Assembly: GCA_014526335.1 (NCBI GenBank) | Contig: JACTAT010000007.1 | Span: 1,675,540 to 1,739,539 of the forward strand | Source: Chrysaora quinquecirrha | Taxonomy: Eukaryota; Cnidaria; Scyphozoa; Semaeostomeae; Pelagiidae | Reading direction: 5' to 3' | Length of the DNA: 64,000 nt | In this document: positions 1-12,628 of the stretch, piece after piece | Layout: each line of letters opens with the position of its first letter | How positions within the stretch are numbered: the first letter of the stretch is position 1 | Notes under the pieces: generated by a model | What the model saw: the letters and a program-made list of their open reading frames with translations, nothing else | Told to the model about the DNA's origin: nothing | Databases searched by the model: none | Program-made: the position numbers and the translations under genes

Positions 1-1791
1 ACCCCGGTAGCTATGCCCCTGTCAGGGGTATTCCATGTTTTAATATGTACAAAGTTTGCTTTCCATGCTTCAGCAGCAAGTACCGCTCAAACATTTCAAA
101 AGAAAAATTTCAAATTAGGTTTTAGTTTTTAATGTTGATGACTTTTTATGCTGCATTCTTGAGGTTTTGATGGAAGAACCTTCGGAAGATGTCATACCTA
201 ATTTTAAGGAAAATTTATCACTGCGCATTTCACAAAGCTTAGGGGGCTTGTGGGTTGAACCCCAGAAATTTTGCAGTCCACGGCCTCTACTTTGACATTG
301 AATGTAACCAACGCCCTCCTAGCGTAACAAATTTTGTTAGAAAAGACAAGAAACATTTTTTCAAATCTCAATAAAAAAACTGTCCATGGAAGCAACGGAA
401 GAGGTTACTTCAAGGATTTATATGTTCATGCTTCCAGAAACTAAAACATCTTGCACTAAAAATTATTATCGCTGCACATTTTAATGTTTATCACTGCACC
501 AAACCATTTTATCACTGCACAAAGTGGTTATTACGCCACCTTAAAAAATGTCAAGCTTAATAAAGCACTATACTTCAGAGAAGTAGAATTCTAAAAATGA
601 GGGAAACACCCCATCATTAACGAAAACCGACTTCAGTTTGTTAGACGAGGAAGACATTTTTCATCTTGCACTACTCAGAGCATAAATTGTTTATAACCTG
701 AGGAGTGTCAGACGAAAGAAGCTTTTGAAGAATGTTTTTGCTGTTTCTCGCGATTTTGAAATTTTGTAGCTGCTACTCAAAGACTAAGCACGAATAAAAA
801 GAAAAAATGGCCAGCACAAAAGAGGTTGTGTATCAAGTTACTGTTGTCCAAGTAAATAAAAGTGGCTTGAGTCTCAGACACAACTTCACGCCTTATGCTT
901 TTTTTTACTCCACGCAATTTCCGATAAAGATGGTTTTCACTGCTGGCTATAGCTATTTTAGACTGAAAGTCTAAAAATCGAGAAAAACAATGGAATCTTG
1001 GGGAGATATGAAAACAGGAGGAATTGGTTAGCTTGGACAGAATATATTGAGGCTGCTCAGAGCAGACCAGTAGTTGAACACGTTAAGCAGCGAGAAAACG
1101 AGAATCTGACTTTCATTGAAATTTTCATTGCATCGATTAGTAGCTGAGCTATAGACCTCCAAGATATATTTCAGAAAAAAATATACAAGTTTCAGGTAAG
1201 CGAGGAATTGAATGAAATTAAATCAATGCATATTTTTCCTTTTTAATTATCAAAGCAAATGCACGTTTTTTTAACCGGTTTATAAGAAACCTAGAACTTG
1301 AGGTAACAGGTCAACTCGCCACACTGCCAACTTGCCATAGTCAAGTCACCGTAGATCTGGTGACTAGACCACTCGCCACACGTAACTGAACGATCGAGTC
1401 TATCAACGTAATAAACGGTGGTTTGGGGCAGTGCCCCCAGTATCCTTTCGTGAATCTCTGAAAACGGGATTTTCATGAGGAAACAATAAACAAATTTTTT
1501 GAAATTTGAATTTCGATCTGAGGCGAGTTGACCACCAAGTTGTGGCGACTTCGTCGTGTGGCGAGTTGGCCAGAAACCAAACTAGACACCCCAAAAGTTC
1601 AGAAACTTGGGAAACTAGGGGAAAGGAGGTAAGAAACTTTAGAAATTTGTTTGTTAGCTAGTTTTCAAACAACTGGTTTCAAATTTGTGGAGGTAGTAAT
1701 TAGTTCCCTAACATTTCCGGGCGATTTCCCGCACCACTATGGCAATTCCGTTTAATGCAATGACAGAAATAATTTGCTTGCTATATTCACG
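1..1791. other. Left flank, no gene recognised
   Basis: No coding region is convincing here: ORFs are under 65 codons and resemble no family I know. At 1309-1573 two copies of a GGCGAGTTG(A/G)CC-like motif face each other, forming a small foldback (GGTCAACTCGCCACAC on the left, the reverse complement theme on the right). The stretch around 690-740 (GAGGAGTGTCAGACGA) matches the Penelope-linked repeat near 57.0 and 63.7 kb. The stretch at 1690-1740 resembles 56650-56710. Confidence 0.5.
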
Positions 1792-2189
1792 TTTAGATCT
1801 TGCCACAGCCACATCGTCAAAGATGGTAATTATGATGATGATGATGATGATGATGATGATTATGATGATGAGCATGATGACGATTTGCTTTGAAAAGTGT
1901 TTTGAAATTGCCGCTCTTGCCCAGACTCTATGATCGATGATGAGAATGTTTGAAATGTCATTAACTAAACCAATGTGGCAATTTGCCATCGTTTATCAAG
2001 TAAACAACGATGACTCATAGTGAACTATTACGAGTCAGTAGAACAATTGTCACATGACCTAAGATTGACAAAGCCGTTTGCAGGCGCCGTTGTGAAAAGC
2101 CAACCACTAATTGCGCATCAGCATTCTTGAGATGCTTATACTATTGTTACACGTTTTCCATTGTTCAAGCGTTGGTTAGTAAGTGAGTG

Positions 2190-2244
<55 letters not shown>

Positions 2245-2290
2245 GACATTCCACCCCACACCAATATGTTCGAAATTCTTCGAACATAAA
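1792..2290 (+). repeat. Dispersed ~0.5-kb repeat, copy 1
   Basis: This block matches 37847-38297 in inverted orientation over nearly its whole length, starting at AGATCTTGCCACAGCCAC and ending at a short palindrome, TTCGAA-ATTC-TTCGAACATAA. It contains a (GAT)n tract at 1831-1883 and a (GTTA)n tract at 2191-2244 that is much shorter in the other copy. Defined ends and no coding capacity suggest a non-autonomous mobile element. The class is unknown. Confidence 0.75.
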
Positions 2291-2730
2291 AAGCGTATGC
2301 AGTGCAATCTTGCATTCAAAGTGGTTTGCCTGTCTGGCACTCATATTGCACGTTTTTTGAATGAGAAATTGGTTTATATCAAAAGTAGTATTCAACCTCT
2401 TGAAAATTTAAGAATATTCAATAGCTACTGGATTCTTGAAACTTAAGAATGTTCTCTTTGATAATTATGTAATTATAACCCATATTGTTCTGTATGTTTG
2501 TTTTGCTCTTCTTCAGTTGTTCATCTTGCTGTTAAACTAATCATATGATTATTTTTTATGGCAAACGAGGTATTTGTGTAATTTTACAGCCCTTGAACTG
2601 TAAATGCGCAGAGAAACTACATTTCAAAATTTTTGCTAAGAAAGTAGCAAGAAAGTTCTGGCAATGACAACATGAAATATCTAAGAAAGTTTTGATACTT
2701 TCCCAAAAACTCTCTTATTAAATTAAAACA

Positions 2731-3030
2731 TCATGTCATCATCATGTTCTTACGTACAAGGTAGCAAATGACATGGCACCACTCTACCTCACAGGAATGC
2801 TCAACAAAATATCTCAGGTACATCGTCATCAAACAAGATCTTCAACAAAAAACAACCTCCACTTCTACAGAGCTCAAGGAAAATCATACACCAAAACGTT
2901 TAGATATTTTGGTACCAAAATTTGGAACAGAATTACGAGATTGCAAAAATTTCTCAATCTTTAAGAAACACTGTAAATATTACTTAATGGGCAAAGTGAG
3001 CTCTGATGATTTTATCTCTTTTGGATGAAT
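2731..3030 (+). pseudogene. LINE reverse-transcriptase C-terminal fragment
   Basis: The frame containing 2773 reads LTYKVANDMAPLYLTGML, then HQTRSS, then FRYFGTKIWN. These are the conserved landmarks of the C-terminal part of non-LTR retrotransposon ORF2 proteins (a 'TYK.LN..AP.YL' segment and a 'F.Y.G.K.WN.LP' segment). The frame stops at 2964, but the next LINE-like stretch, KNFSIFKKHCKYYL, continues in the overlapping frame, so a frameshift separates them. It is a dead 5'-truncated relic. The exact LINE clade cannot be set from this fragment. Confidence 0.75.
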
Positions 3031-3174
3031 ACTATAGGTTTCAACAACCTTTTAAGGGAACGAACTCTTTTGTCTGCACAGAACCGGCTTTTTGGTTTTG
3101 ATGTGGACAGATTCCAAAACGCTGAGATGAAACGAGGATCTAGCCCTGCCAATTATTCCAGTTATTCGGTGTAA
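3025..3174 (+). CDS. Short ORF of unknown function beside LINE relic
   Basis: A 49-codon ORF starts with ATG, contains NAEMKRGSSPANY and ends SYSV-stop. A similar but broken stretch (NDEMNRG..PAKY theme) occurs at 63783-63822 next to the Penelope fragment, so the segment is probably transposon-derived. It begins just where the LINE homology ends. I do not recognise a family, and it could be non-coding. Confidence 0.2.
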   Translation: MNTIGFNNLLRERTLLSAQNRLFGFDVDRFQNAEMKRGSSPANYSSYSV

Positions 3175-3744
3175 ATATCTTATTGTTTTACCTTTTATCT
3201 TCTTTTTTATAATTTCAGTTTATACTCTCTCTTGACCTTTAAATTGTGAACCAGGCTGTTAGTCCTGTCATTCACGTAAAATATTTATTACATACAAACA
3301 TACACGCACACAGATACATACAAAACACATGTAGAAAAGGTCGCAAGAAAAAATCGGCCTTAGCGAGGTAGAAAACAAGTTTTCTTAGCGAATTGAAAAA
3401 ATTTCGTCTGCAGAAACAAATTCATTGATACGAAACAATTTTTTATAAAAAGAAAATGGCATTGGTTAGACGCAGCAACAGGTTCAATCAGTCACTCAGT
3501 AGCAAAGGTGTGCTTATAAGTACAAGTATAAGCAATCTGCAATTTTCAAAGAAAACTCTATAGACAGTACACAGTCGCTAAATTCGTACCTCAAACAAGA
3601 AAATACTGAAAATAGACAGCTACAAAAGCTCGTTCATAAATTTCTACCTAAAGCAAAATTTTATGCTAAACATATATTATACTCTACCGGTAATAAACTA
3701 AACAATGTTACTTTTGATTTTGTTTCAAGATCAGTTTTCTGTTC
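3175..3744. other. No gene seen
   Basis: AT-rich sequence with a degenerate TACA/CACA simple repeat at about 3290-3335. It would be the 3' flank of the minus-strand gene whose last coding exon ends at 3745. Confidence 0.4.
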
Positions 3745-4061
3745 TTACGACCTTGTGCTTTCTTTCGTTTTTCCTTTTTTTCTCTTCTTGAAAAATCCTT
3801 TTAATACTTTCAGTCGTTTCTGCAAAGGACTCTTCTTCTTTGTTTTTGGGCTGTCACTGAATTGGGCCTTTGAAAATGATGATGGTGAAGGCATAAGGTG
3901 TACTCCTCGAAGGTTACTAGTAGAGAAGCTTTTTAGATTCATGCAGCTTGCTGATATTTTCATTGTCTTTTCATTCTTCAACTGACTATCACTACTGCAT
4001 CTATGTAAAATATTTCTGAAGCCTTCATAATATATACTTGACGAAATATCGAGCATAATAT
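3745..4061 (-). CDS. Putative terminal exon, basic C-terminal tail of membrane protein
   Basis: On the minus strand a pyrimidine-containing acceptor (TCCTTACAG) precedes an open frame that runs to a TAA stop at 3745. The exon starts with two bases that complete a codon, so it needs an upstream exon ending in phase 1; the exon at 6793-5716 ends exactly so (donor G|GTACGA). The encoded ~105 residues begin IMLDISSSIYYEGF, then Ser-rich sequence, and end in a strongly basic segment (KTKKKSPLQKRLKVLKGFF, then more Lys/Arg). I recognise no domain. It would be the cytoplasmic end of the receptor-like protein. Alternatively the 5678 stop is used and this exon is optional or chance. Confidence 0.4.
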
Positions 4062-5715
4062 CTGTAAGGATTGAGAAATAATCAGTTTAGAAAGCTGGAG
4101 AAGAAACGCCACAAATGAAGAGCAAAGCTGTTATTGGAGACCGATTGTTTGAGCATGCACGAGAAGTAAAAATATGGAATGAAAGTAATCTACGTAAAAT
4201 ACCATAAGAAAATAGGCTATTCTTATTTATCAAATTTGGACAACTGTCACACAGGCAGTGGCACAAACCTAAATAGCTACAAAACAAAGATACTGGTACT
4301 TTTGGTAGAGGACTTGCTCAATCCTTGCACAGAGTAATGTTACTGGCGATGACTTCTCGGTACTGGCAGCACAATAAATTACTGCAGTAGTGCTACCATA
4401 TACTAGAACTTGCTTTTTAGCTTGCACGTGTACAGGTACTTATAACTGAACTTGCCATCGGAACTAACTTTGGTACAGAGTACTGGTATCATTTTATGGC
4501 TACACAACACTAGTAGACTTTACTATCTCGCAGTGGTACAATGCACTAGAACCAGAGGATGTTGTACTACTTTGTAGCGATATTTGATACATGATACGTC
4601 GATAATTCTGATTATGTAGCAAGTGTTCTGTAGGTGCTGGTTGTCTGGTTATATTACTGCTGTATTTAATTCTCAAAGTAGCTACTGTGAAATCAAGGGG
4701 TTGAGATTTGCAAGTGCCTATATCTGGGTATGTCACATTAACAAATTCTATCGCATTTATTATGTTGCCATACGTACCTATGAGTGAAAGCTTTCTGTGT
4801 GCCAACGTGCCTAAGTGCCATATTTTGATGGCAAGTTGGCACGAAACGAAATATGGCACGTAGGCAAGTTTGCACGTTTGTCATCTTTGTCTCGTGATAG
4901 ACCTTTTCAAAGATGTCTGTGTGGGTGCGACATTTTTCTGAAAAACGGTAGACATGTTGAATCAGGGAATCCTCTCCATGTTCAAAGACAAGAATTGCAG
5001 TCGTTTCAGGACAGAAAGTGCAGCAAATTTTGCTTCAAATTCACATTTAGTGGGAGTTAAAGTGAAAGAAAGGATTCAAGTCCTAGTTTATCACATGACT
5101 TCAGGAGGTATTTTATCGAATATTTTCTTTTTGTGAGTTACTTGCATCTTTTTTTCTTAAGTCTTTACTGATATTTGTAACATTTAATGTGACAGTTTTT
5201 TTTCCTCTCTTATTCTTCCATTATTAATTAGAAGTAAAATCTGCTGCACTACTTTACCTCTCGTTAAGTGGCTGCGATTAGCCCTACACAGGCTGGGGGG
5301 CAATGAAACTTACACGCATAGTTTCTAAACTACTGAGAGTTTCTCGATGAAACTCCTCAAGCTTTCCTAAAATCATTTCAGGATTATATTAGTGCAAAAA
5401 CTTTTTGTTGCGGAGCACTCATTTTAATGACGTCATCATTTTTCCTTATATGGTAAAAATTAAATTAGCAGTTTATATGAAAATATTGCTCTTCTATGCC
5501 ATAAAACGTTCTATGATAAATGTCGTTGCACGTGGAGAGGATTCCCTTACTCAATATATCTACAATTTTCCAGAAAAATGTAGTGTAAACCCAGACCTCT
5601 TTGAAAAGGTCAATTAAGCACACTCGCTATAAAAAGGAAGCTGTGTCTTTAAGTGATGATGTCTAAGTTTCATTTTGTCAAGATATAATGGGTAATTCAT
5701 TTGAGCTAATCGTAC
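4062..5715 (-). other. Candidate intron, 1.65 kb
   Basis: Bounded on the minus strand by GTACGA at 5715 and TTACAG at 4062, and the phases on both sides agree (1 to 1). No coding content is visible. It holds a small hairpin near 4816-4860 (GTGCCATATTTT/AAATATGGCAC). Confidence 0.4.
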
Positions 5716-6793
5716 CTCTAAAATCCTTCTTCATTTCTTCTCTCGAGATTTCTTCATTGAAAGCGTGTTTAGATTCATTAAATTCGATGTTTCTCATTGA
5801 CTCTTGCTTAACTTCATTTTCAAGAGATAAATAAGAAGACGATGCACTGTTTCGCTCTCTGTTGCTCGAGTTGTCGGCATCGTATGTATGACTTGAATAC
5901 ATCACCTCTGCTATGATGTATTTGTTTTTGACCGTAGGTTCAGAGACAGAGCAGTTTATACGATCAGCAGATTTATTTTTGAAGCTTTTGCAAAAGCCTC
6001 CTTCGTTAATACCAGAGCATTCTCCCTCCAGTTTACTAGCAAATGCGTAAGATGTGTTCCTAGCTAAATTGTAATCAAAGTATATAACAGGGTCACTCAT
6101 CTGTTTATTGGACTGATCAACGTCTGTTTTACTTTCAGTCTCAAGTTGCTCCACAGATTCACTCAATTTATAATCATCATCACTATCTGATGGTACATTA
6201 TAAACAGTTGCTTGAATTGACTGCCTCTTATTTCTGTTCAATCCCTTAAAAGGTTCATCGTTGTAGTTAAACTGGTGGTTAGAGTTTTCTAAATCATCGG
6301 TCGCTTGAAATGTAATGCTTTCTTCAGAAGTAGAGGTGTTTGTGTCATCAGTGATCATATTTTGATTCACGTCATTGTGATCTTGAGTTGAGTTGAACAG
6401 TGAAACAATGTTTCTTTCAAGCGCAAATGATCTTGCCAGCTCATTATCTAGCCCTTTGTCACACTGACGTTGCAAAGACCATTTCCTTGACCTTTTAAAT
6501 CTCCCTTTAATATCAGAAGAATTAATCCTCTTATTGGAACAGTCATCGGATTCAATGTTACTTTTATCGAAATCCTCACTGTCTGGGCCCTTCTGAATAT
6601 TGACATCATTCGAGACATGTCTCGTGGTTGAATCATTGTTATTTGACTTAAAATTCATTGATTTTTTATTATTCCCATTTGTGGAATTTCTTGGTTGTTT
6701 GAGCTGATAGTCTTCTTGATCATCATCTGAACAGCTATCATCATTTTCAACAAATAATCTCTCTTCGGATATTGATTCGAGAGTAGCGTAATC
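5716..6793 (-). CDS. Large exon: acidic, Ser/Asn/Asp-rich cytoplasmic tail
   Basis: A 359-codon open frame on the minus strand is preceded by a textbook acceptor (TATCTTATTTGCAG) and starts at GAT TAC GCT, phase 0. There is no ATG at this start, so it is an internal or terminal exon, not a whole gene. Either the exon ends at the donor G|GTACGA (5715) or translation runs on to the TGA at 5678. The protein is rich in Asp, Ser and Asn, with acidic clusters near its start (NDDSCSDDDQED). It has no predicted membrane segment and no domain I recognise. It carries YATL at its first residues and SSYLSL near its C-terminal third, the latter fitting the ITIM pattern [SIVL]xYxx[IVL]; TVYNVP and SHTYD are further tyrosine sites. 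Together with the TM exon at 12.7 kb this suggests a signalling tail. Length and open frame make coding likely; function is inferred. Confidence 0.65.
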
Positions 6794-8687
6794 CTGCAAA
6801 TAAGATATAAAAAGTAATTAAAAAAGAGAGATAATCCACTTGTGTACTTGTATAATTTGCGAGAGGCTCTTACTGAATGAACACGTTAGTGACCCCACCC
6901 TTAAGCAGGAAAATTTGGGCTCTGGTGCATCGCTGGGCCACGGCCTGCGCAATAATTAATTTTTCGATTGGTGACTGACCGGTGAATTAATTTTCCGGCC
7001 GGAAAAACACCTATTCGAACTGCGGAAAATGAGCAACTGATGTTAAAAAGGAAAAACATAAAAGAAGAAAAACGAGGTTCTAGAAAAGGTCTGTAAATTT
7101 CATGACTTTTTTGCAATAATCGATGCAGGAGAGGGCGTACCAGAGCACTCACCTGACTTTAATGCAAGGATTCGTGAGATAGGTTGGTCGACTTGCAACG
7201 AGTGAGCCCTAATTCCAAAGGGGAGCATTTTTGTTGCTCCGCCCATTAATCCAGTATAAGGTGTTGCCTAACGGTACGTAAAATGAACAGTTAAAAAGAG
7301 AGGCTTGCAAAATTTCGAAATTGCGAGCAATAACGGAAAAATCTTGAAATTCTTCAGGTGCTTTTTAGGAGGGGGTGGGGTGGCTAGCCATCCCCCTTTT
7401 GAATATGACAAATGTCTCAAATTTCAATTCTAACTCTGAAAGATAAAATATTTCTCTCCTTATCTTTGTAACTATATGCTCACACAATGTCTTCAAGGCG
7501 ATAACTCACTAATGTAACAGACCCCGCGTCATATCGCGTCATGTTATGAAAATTTTGTAAACATTTTTTCAATGTTGTTCATGCCTTGAGCTCTCTCATT
7601 TGCTGATATGAAAAATAGGATCTCTGCCAAAAGACCCTCTAGTAGAAAGGTGTTTCTCAGTTTGAAAGGGCATTTTCCAGAGTAAAAGAGGGCGTTTTCC
7701 GGACTTGCAGCGAGCGTGGTCTGAAAAACTTCTCTTTGGGTTGTGCCTATGATCCCTTTCATTGAAACTCGGATCAGCCTATTTCTACTGTAGCATACAG
7801 AAAGCCATATTAATTATTAAACGTTGAAAACTAGATTACTGAAGTCGGAGAATATTTACAAAGGAATATATTAGCAACTATCATATTGTTATGATTATTG
7901 AAGATAGGTTTTCAAGATTCTTTAGAATATTTGAAAGCAAACATGCGTATGCAGGTGAAAATAAGCAATTATTAAGACTTCTCAAGGTATTTCTTGATTA
8001 CAAAGAGAAGTCAATGTGGATCTTTAAATTTAAATTAAGAATTCTGCTTTGAAAGCGATCAAGTATTTACATTAAAACTGTATTGATCGAGAAGCAAAAC
8101 GCTTGTATGCTGTTTCCCGGTTGTTAATGAAGAATTCGAAGAGAAAATGGAGAAACAGGCCAGCTTTGATTCCTCCTTTGAGCAATTCGTGGCAAAGTAA
8201 AGCTGGTGTCTTTATAGATTGGTTGAATATGTGTCTTAATCAATAAGTGAAGTTATACATTAACAAAGCTTCCTGCAGCATTAAATGTGTGTGTTGAATA
8301 TTGTAATCCTTAGCAAAGTGGCCATCCTATTGACGAGAGTATTCGTTCACCTGAAATCATTATTTTTGCCAACCAAAGTTGCGTACGATAGTTGCCCTGC
8401 TGCTCCTGATTTTGAATCCGTTTCAAAAGGTCTCTTAACATCGTTGAATAATGGCCTTATCATAGTTCCTACCACAAGACGGAAGAATTACACCTGAATG
8501 GTTTGCTGAAATAGTTATTCGAAACTAGTGGATTCACCAAAAGTTGACTTGCAATGTCAATGCAATAACAAACACGTTGGCAAATAAAACATTGCGTGCA
8601 GAATTGGGTGTTTCAGCATTGATAAAGTACCATTAAATAGCTAGAGACTAAATGGTTTAGACAAACGTAAGTTGTGAAGTAGAGAAA
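6794..8687. other. Intron of minus-strand gene / upstream of GPCR
   Basis: No coding sequence recognised. It lies inside the putative long intron between the TM exon (12.7 kb) and the acidic-tail exon on the minus strand, and immediately upstream of the plus-strand GPCR. No clear promoter motif was found. Confidence 0.35.
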
Positions 8688-9597
8688 ATGTTTGTTCCTG
8701 ACAAAGATACTATAAATCCATTTCCCATTTTGCTATCTATCCTTGGGGTGCTTATTGTGCTCGTGAATTCGTGCATTGCCCTCATTGCGAAAGTTGCGAA
8801 AGCTCAACACAGTTTCATACAAGTTAGTTTTCGTTCTAACAATTTCAGACATCTGCATTGGAGTTGTCCTTGTATCCTCACCGCCTCTTGTTTTTATGCT
8901 TAATGGGAAAGTGCATTCGTTGGTATATAACTTCAGCATTAATGTTCTTTATTTCTTGTGTCAATTTTCGTTCTTAATAGTCATCACGATAGCTACGGAT
9001 CGCTACATTTATATGAGATTCTTGACCAAGTATCCAACAATTATGACAAATAGAAGAGGAGCTAAAGTTATCATTGGCGCGCTAATTGCAACGATATTAA
9101 CGAATGCGGTTCTTATTTGTGGAGACGTTTTTGGATTTACTGGTCTTGCAAATATATTGTTCTTCTCGGCAAATGCAGTGTTTCTATCCATACTCATTAT
9201 TCAATACGCAAGAGCATTCCAATCTTTACAAAGTCGTGTAAATGGAATATTTGTGGAGAATGAGAGAGCGGCAACCGTTAATGCTGTAGTACAAAGAGTA
9301 CCAAAGAAGGAGTTTGCCAAAGCCGTTTTGCTAATATTGAGTTCAGCATTGATATGTTATGCTCCAACCTTTGTGTACTCGACTATTGTTGTTGTTAAGC
9401 CTTCACTATTGTCAGTTCAGATATATTTGAGCTCATCGAGTTTCGTGGCTGCAAATGCACTAATAAATGCAATCATATTTATGGCATTGAACATTGATAT
9501 TAAACACTACATATTACAATGCATCAGTTATTGCTCTACCTCAAGAAATCAGGAAATTTCCTCTCGTACACGAAATGAAGAAAATACAAAACAATGA
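8688..9597 (+). pseudogene. Class A GPCR with one frameshift (divergent, MECA-like)
   Basis: Translation from ATG 8688 gives a short N-terminus and TM1 (LLSILGVLIVLVNSCIALIAK). The receptor then continues in the frame that reads LNTVSYKLVFVLTISD (TM2), so one base has been gained, or two lost, at about 8800-8812. The second frame has TM3 ending ATDRY (intact DRY), TM6 with CYAP instead of CWxP, and TM7 NALINAIIFMALN, in which the NPxxY proline and tyrosine are replaced. No cysteine sits at the usual top-of-TM3 position and extracellular loop 2 is very short, as in the MECA receptors (melanocortin, EDG/S1P, cannabinoid, adenosine). There are no introns. It ends SRTRNEENTKQ, encoded by the first unit of a tandem repeat. 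Either a recent pseudogene or a sequencing/assembly indel in an active gene; the rest of the frame is clean. Ligand unknown. Confidence 0.8.
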
Positions 9598-10050
9598 GCA
9601 AATGTTTATACTTTGAGCTCGATTTCTTTATGCTCTTCTTCAAGAAACGGGGAAATTCACTCTCATGTAAGAAATGAGGAGTTTCTCAACAAAATCGGGA
9701 AATTTCCTCTAATGCACGAAAAGAGGAAAATACAATGCAAAGAGCAAACCTGTAACAGTGCTTTGATCTTGATGATTTCCTACCGCAGTTCCTAAAGAAA
9801 TCGGGAAATTTCCTCTCGTGCACGAAATGAGGAAAATACAAAAGAAAGAGCAAACCTGTTACTATGCTTTGATCTTGATTTCCTACAGTATAGCAGTTCC
9901 TGAAGAAATCAGGAAATTTTCTCTTAGGCACGAAATGAGAAGAATATAGAACAATGAGCGAAAATGAATTTGTACTTTTACCTGGATTTCCTAATTCACT
10001 TCCTCGAGAAATAAGGAAATTTCCTCTCATGCAAAAATTGAGAAAATATT
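9537..10050 (+). repeat. Tandem repeat (~100-145 bp units) starting inside GPCR C-tail
   Basis: About four to five diverged units share AAGAAATC(A/G)GGAAATTTCCTCTCGTRCACGAAATGAGGAAAATACAA, followed by a GAGCAAA...TTTGATCTTGATTTCCTA spacer. The first unit is in frame with the receptor and encodes its last ~20 residues (SSRTRNEENTKQ-stop). Later units encode related peptides only in other frames, after the stop. Each unit also contains the short palindrome GGAAATTTCC. Confidence 0.8.
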
Positions 10051-12628
10051 CTTGATTAGCGAACTGTTGCATTAAACGATAACTGTGTAAAAGTCACTGA
10101 GCCTTTGAAATTTAATGATGATCGTAACGCTGCGTGAACATATTTTGTAAGAACTCAGTATCAAATTTGAAAACTGTTGAACCACTGTTGAAGCTCGCAA
10201 GAAAAAACAATATAAGACATATACAGTAATTCTGAAACTTTGCCTGCCAATCGTTCATAACATCCACTACTGTTTTACTCTGTAGCTTAAGTATCTTTCT
10301 GAATTCGTGCAGCAAAACGATTAAAGCCGTAAAAAATGATTCGGAGAAACGACACAAAACGGTAGATAAGACACAGAAATAAAACATAGCAACGCTATCG
10401 CTATTTCCGAAGGACAATAAGCATCATCATAATCGTCATCATCATCATCAGCAAAATCGTTATCATCATCATAATCGTTATCTTGATTGTCATCATGATC
10501 ATGATCATCAACATCATTATTATAATCGTCACCAAATCATAATCACCAAATCGTTATCATCATCATCATAATCGTTGTCGTTATTATCATCATCATCATC
10601 ATCACCATCTTTATCATAATCATCACAATCAACATCAACATTATCATCATCATCATCATCCATACCAATCTTCTCGACAACAACCGAGCCACGTCTCATT
10701 AGATATTATGCAAACCGCTTCTAGGGTTTTTCTGATTGGAGGAAAAATCTAATTATCTTAATAGGACCTTCGAGAACTTCTGCCAAATACTCGACCACAA
10801 TGAATCATCTGCATTGTTTAAAAATTCCATAATTGTCAAGCAGTTGGTTTTATGATGATCAATTAAGGTGACTTCAAAGTTTACTTCCTCATATTTGTGG
10901 CTTATCTATTGTTACAATTTGGCAAGAAAAAGCGTCTATAGCTACATATCCATACCTACATACATACATACGTTCCACAAACACCCTTTCATTATGTCCT
11001 TCGGACATAAAAACAGTTAAATATTCACACGAGTGCAGCACTCGGAGTGCTTAATGTTTGTTGTGGTCAGGCAGTTAATGACAATATTAGCCGTAACTAT
11101 CTAATTTAAAGAAGTAAAGAATTTTTTTTACACTTGGCCCGACTGAAGCGAAAGTAGTCCTTATAAGAGAATACCTTTTAGGTAAAATAGGGGTTATTAC
11201 TTTTATTACTATTACTATAATTATTTTGTAAGTTTCAACCTCCAGTCATCATAACCTAAAACCCAAATTATTTCTAGTTTAAAATGAACATTAGTTGTTT
11301 TCATCATCATTCGTAATGTTGCTGTCAATGATGACATGAATTTCTAAATTTCAGCATCACTTCATTCCATGTATACTATATTCTACAGAACAAAAAATGT
11401 CGTTTCCTTAAAAAAAGTGCGTAGCATCCTCGTGATCCAAATTTCGATAAGATATTCTATCTAAATTTATATAGCTCACCTTTTGTTTCCCACCTTGCTT
11501 TTCTTTTCGTCTTTTTCTAACATTTGTTTTTGTCAACAGCTGGTATCCATTCAGCCTTGCGCGATACCTAAGGCACAAAAATGCCTCATTTTATTGATAC
11601 ACAATGAAATCTTTTAAGACTTTTTCGCAAGGCTCCTCGTCATTGTTATTTAACGTGCTAGAGTTACTTGTTAAAGGAAATAAAATAAATAAGGTGTTCT
11701 CCAGCAATCCCTTTCAATAGAATAGTAAATCTAACAAACACTGTTTTCTATAGACTATGTTGTTTCAACAATAAAACGAAAGCATCCGCTGCACGTTTCA
11801 TGTATGTTTTCAATTATTAACAAGCCTCCTCTTATTGTCATTTTGCTTATTAGAATTTACTTATCAATGCAATCACAGTAGATTAGGTGCCCTCCATCAA
11901 TCCCTTTAAATAGAATAGTCAATCTGAAAAACACTGTATGTTTTTTTGGTTTTGCTTTCCACTTTTTAAAACGAAAGCATCTTTTGTACTTTCCATACAT
12001 TGTTTTAATTTTTCGGGATCCTGGTTAAAGCAAACCAAGATGTTTGGTATTGGAAACAAGGCAGTTAAGAACAACTCGCTCTATGGTGAATAGGAGGCTA
12101 CATGAAATTTTGCTGTCCATATTGGTAACTGATTTGCTGCTCGTACAATAGAATGGGGGTGAAATGACGTTAAAAGTTCGTCAAAGCATCGCACCGAAAG
12201 AGGCCTAAAATAAAGTAAAGCACGATATAAAAACGGGAAATGATGCTACATTGATAAAATCCATTATATTTCTTTGCTTAGAACAGCGTCTTTTGAATTA
12301 CAACCTTGTTTTGATGTCTAGGCTAAAGTTGCCGATATCACAGAACAGGGATGGTAAATACTTTTAAACTTATTTGGCCGATAGTCGGCCTGGAGCCGGT
12401 TGACGGCTGGTATTTTTAGCCTGCGGACGAGGTTGGTAAAAACAAGACGGATAATGTTATAATCAATCAAGGAGCAGTCAATGCCGAAAATCAGAGGCAA
12501 ACGTCAATATAAGCACCTCTTGAAATGCATAGGGTGTTTTGAACAAGCGCCGATCATAAGATTTAAATGGGACGCCCAGTCGAGTGGGTGCGCGTGGCTC
12601 GTGGAGGAGTACTAGTCAAAAGAAATAC
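10051..12628. other. No gene seen; ATC microsatellite
   Basis: A degenerate (ATC)n array fills 10421-10662 and a short (TACA)n tract lies near 10955-10975. The minus-strand frame at 10417-10112 is 101 codons long, without recognisable motifs or clean splice sites. The two sections at about 11640-11800 and 11820-12000 share phrases (CAATCCCTTT.AATAGAATAGT.AATCT and AAAACGAAAGCATC), a diverged ~175-bp duplication. The region would be intronic for the minus-strand gene. Confidence 0.45.

Noticed and set aside
4500..4859. 119-codon minus-strand ORF
   Set aside because: No motif, overlaps a small hairpin and repeated ACTGGTAC-like phrases, and would lie within a candidate intron. Probably chance.
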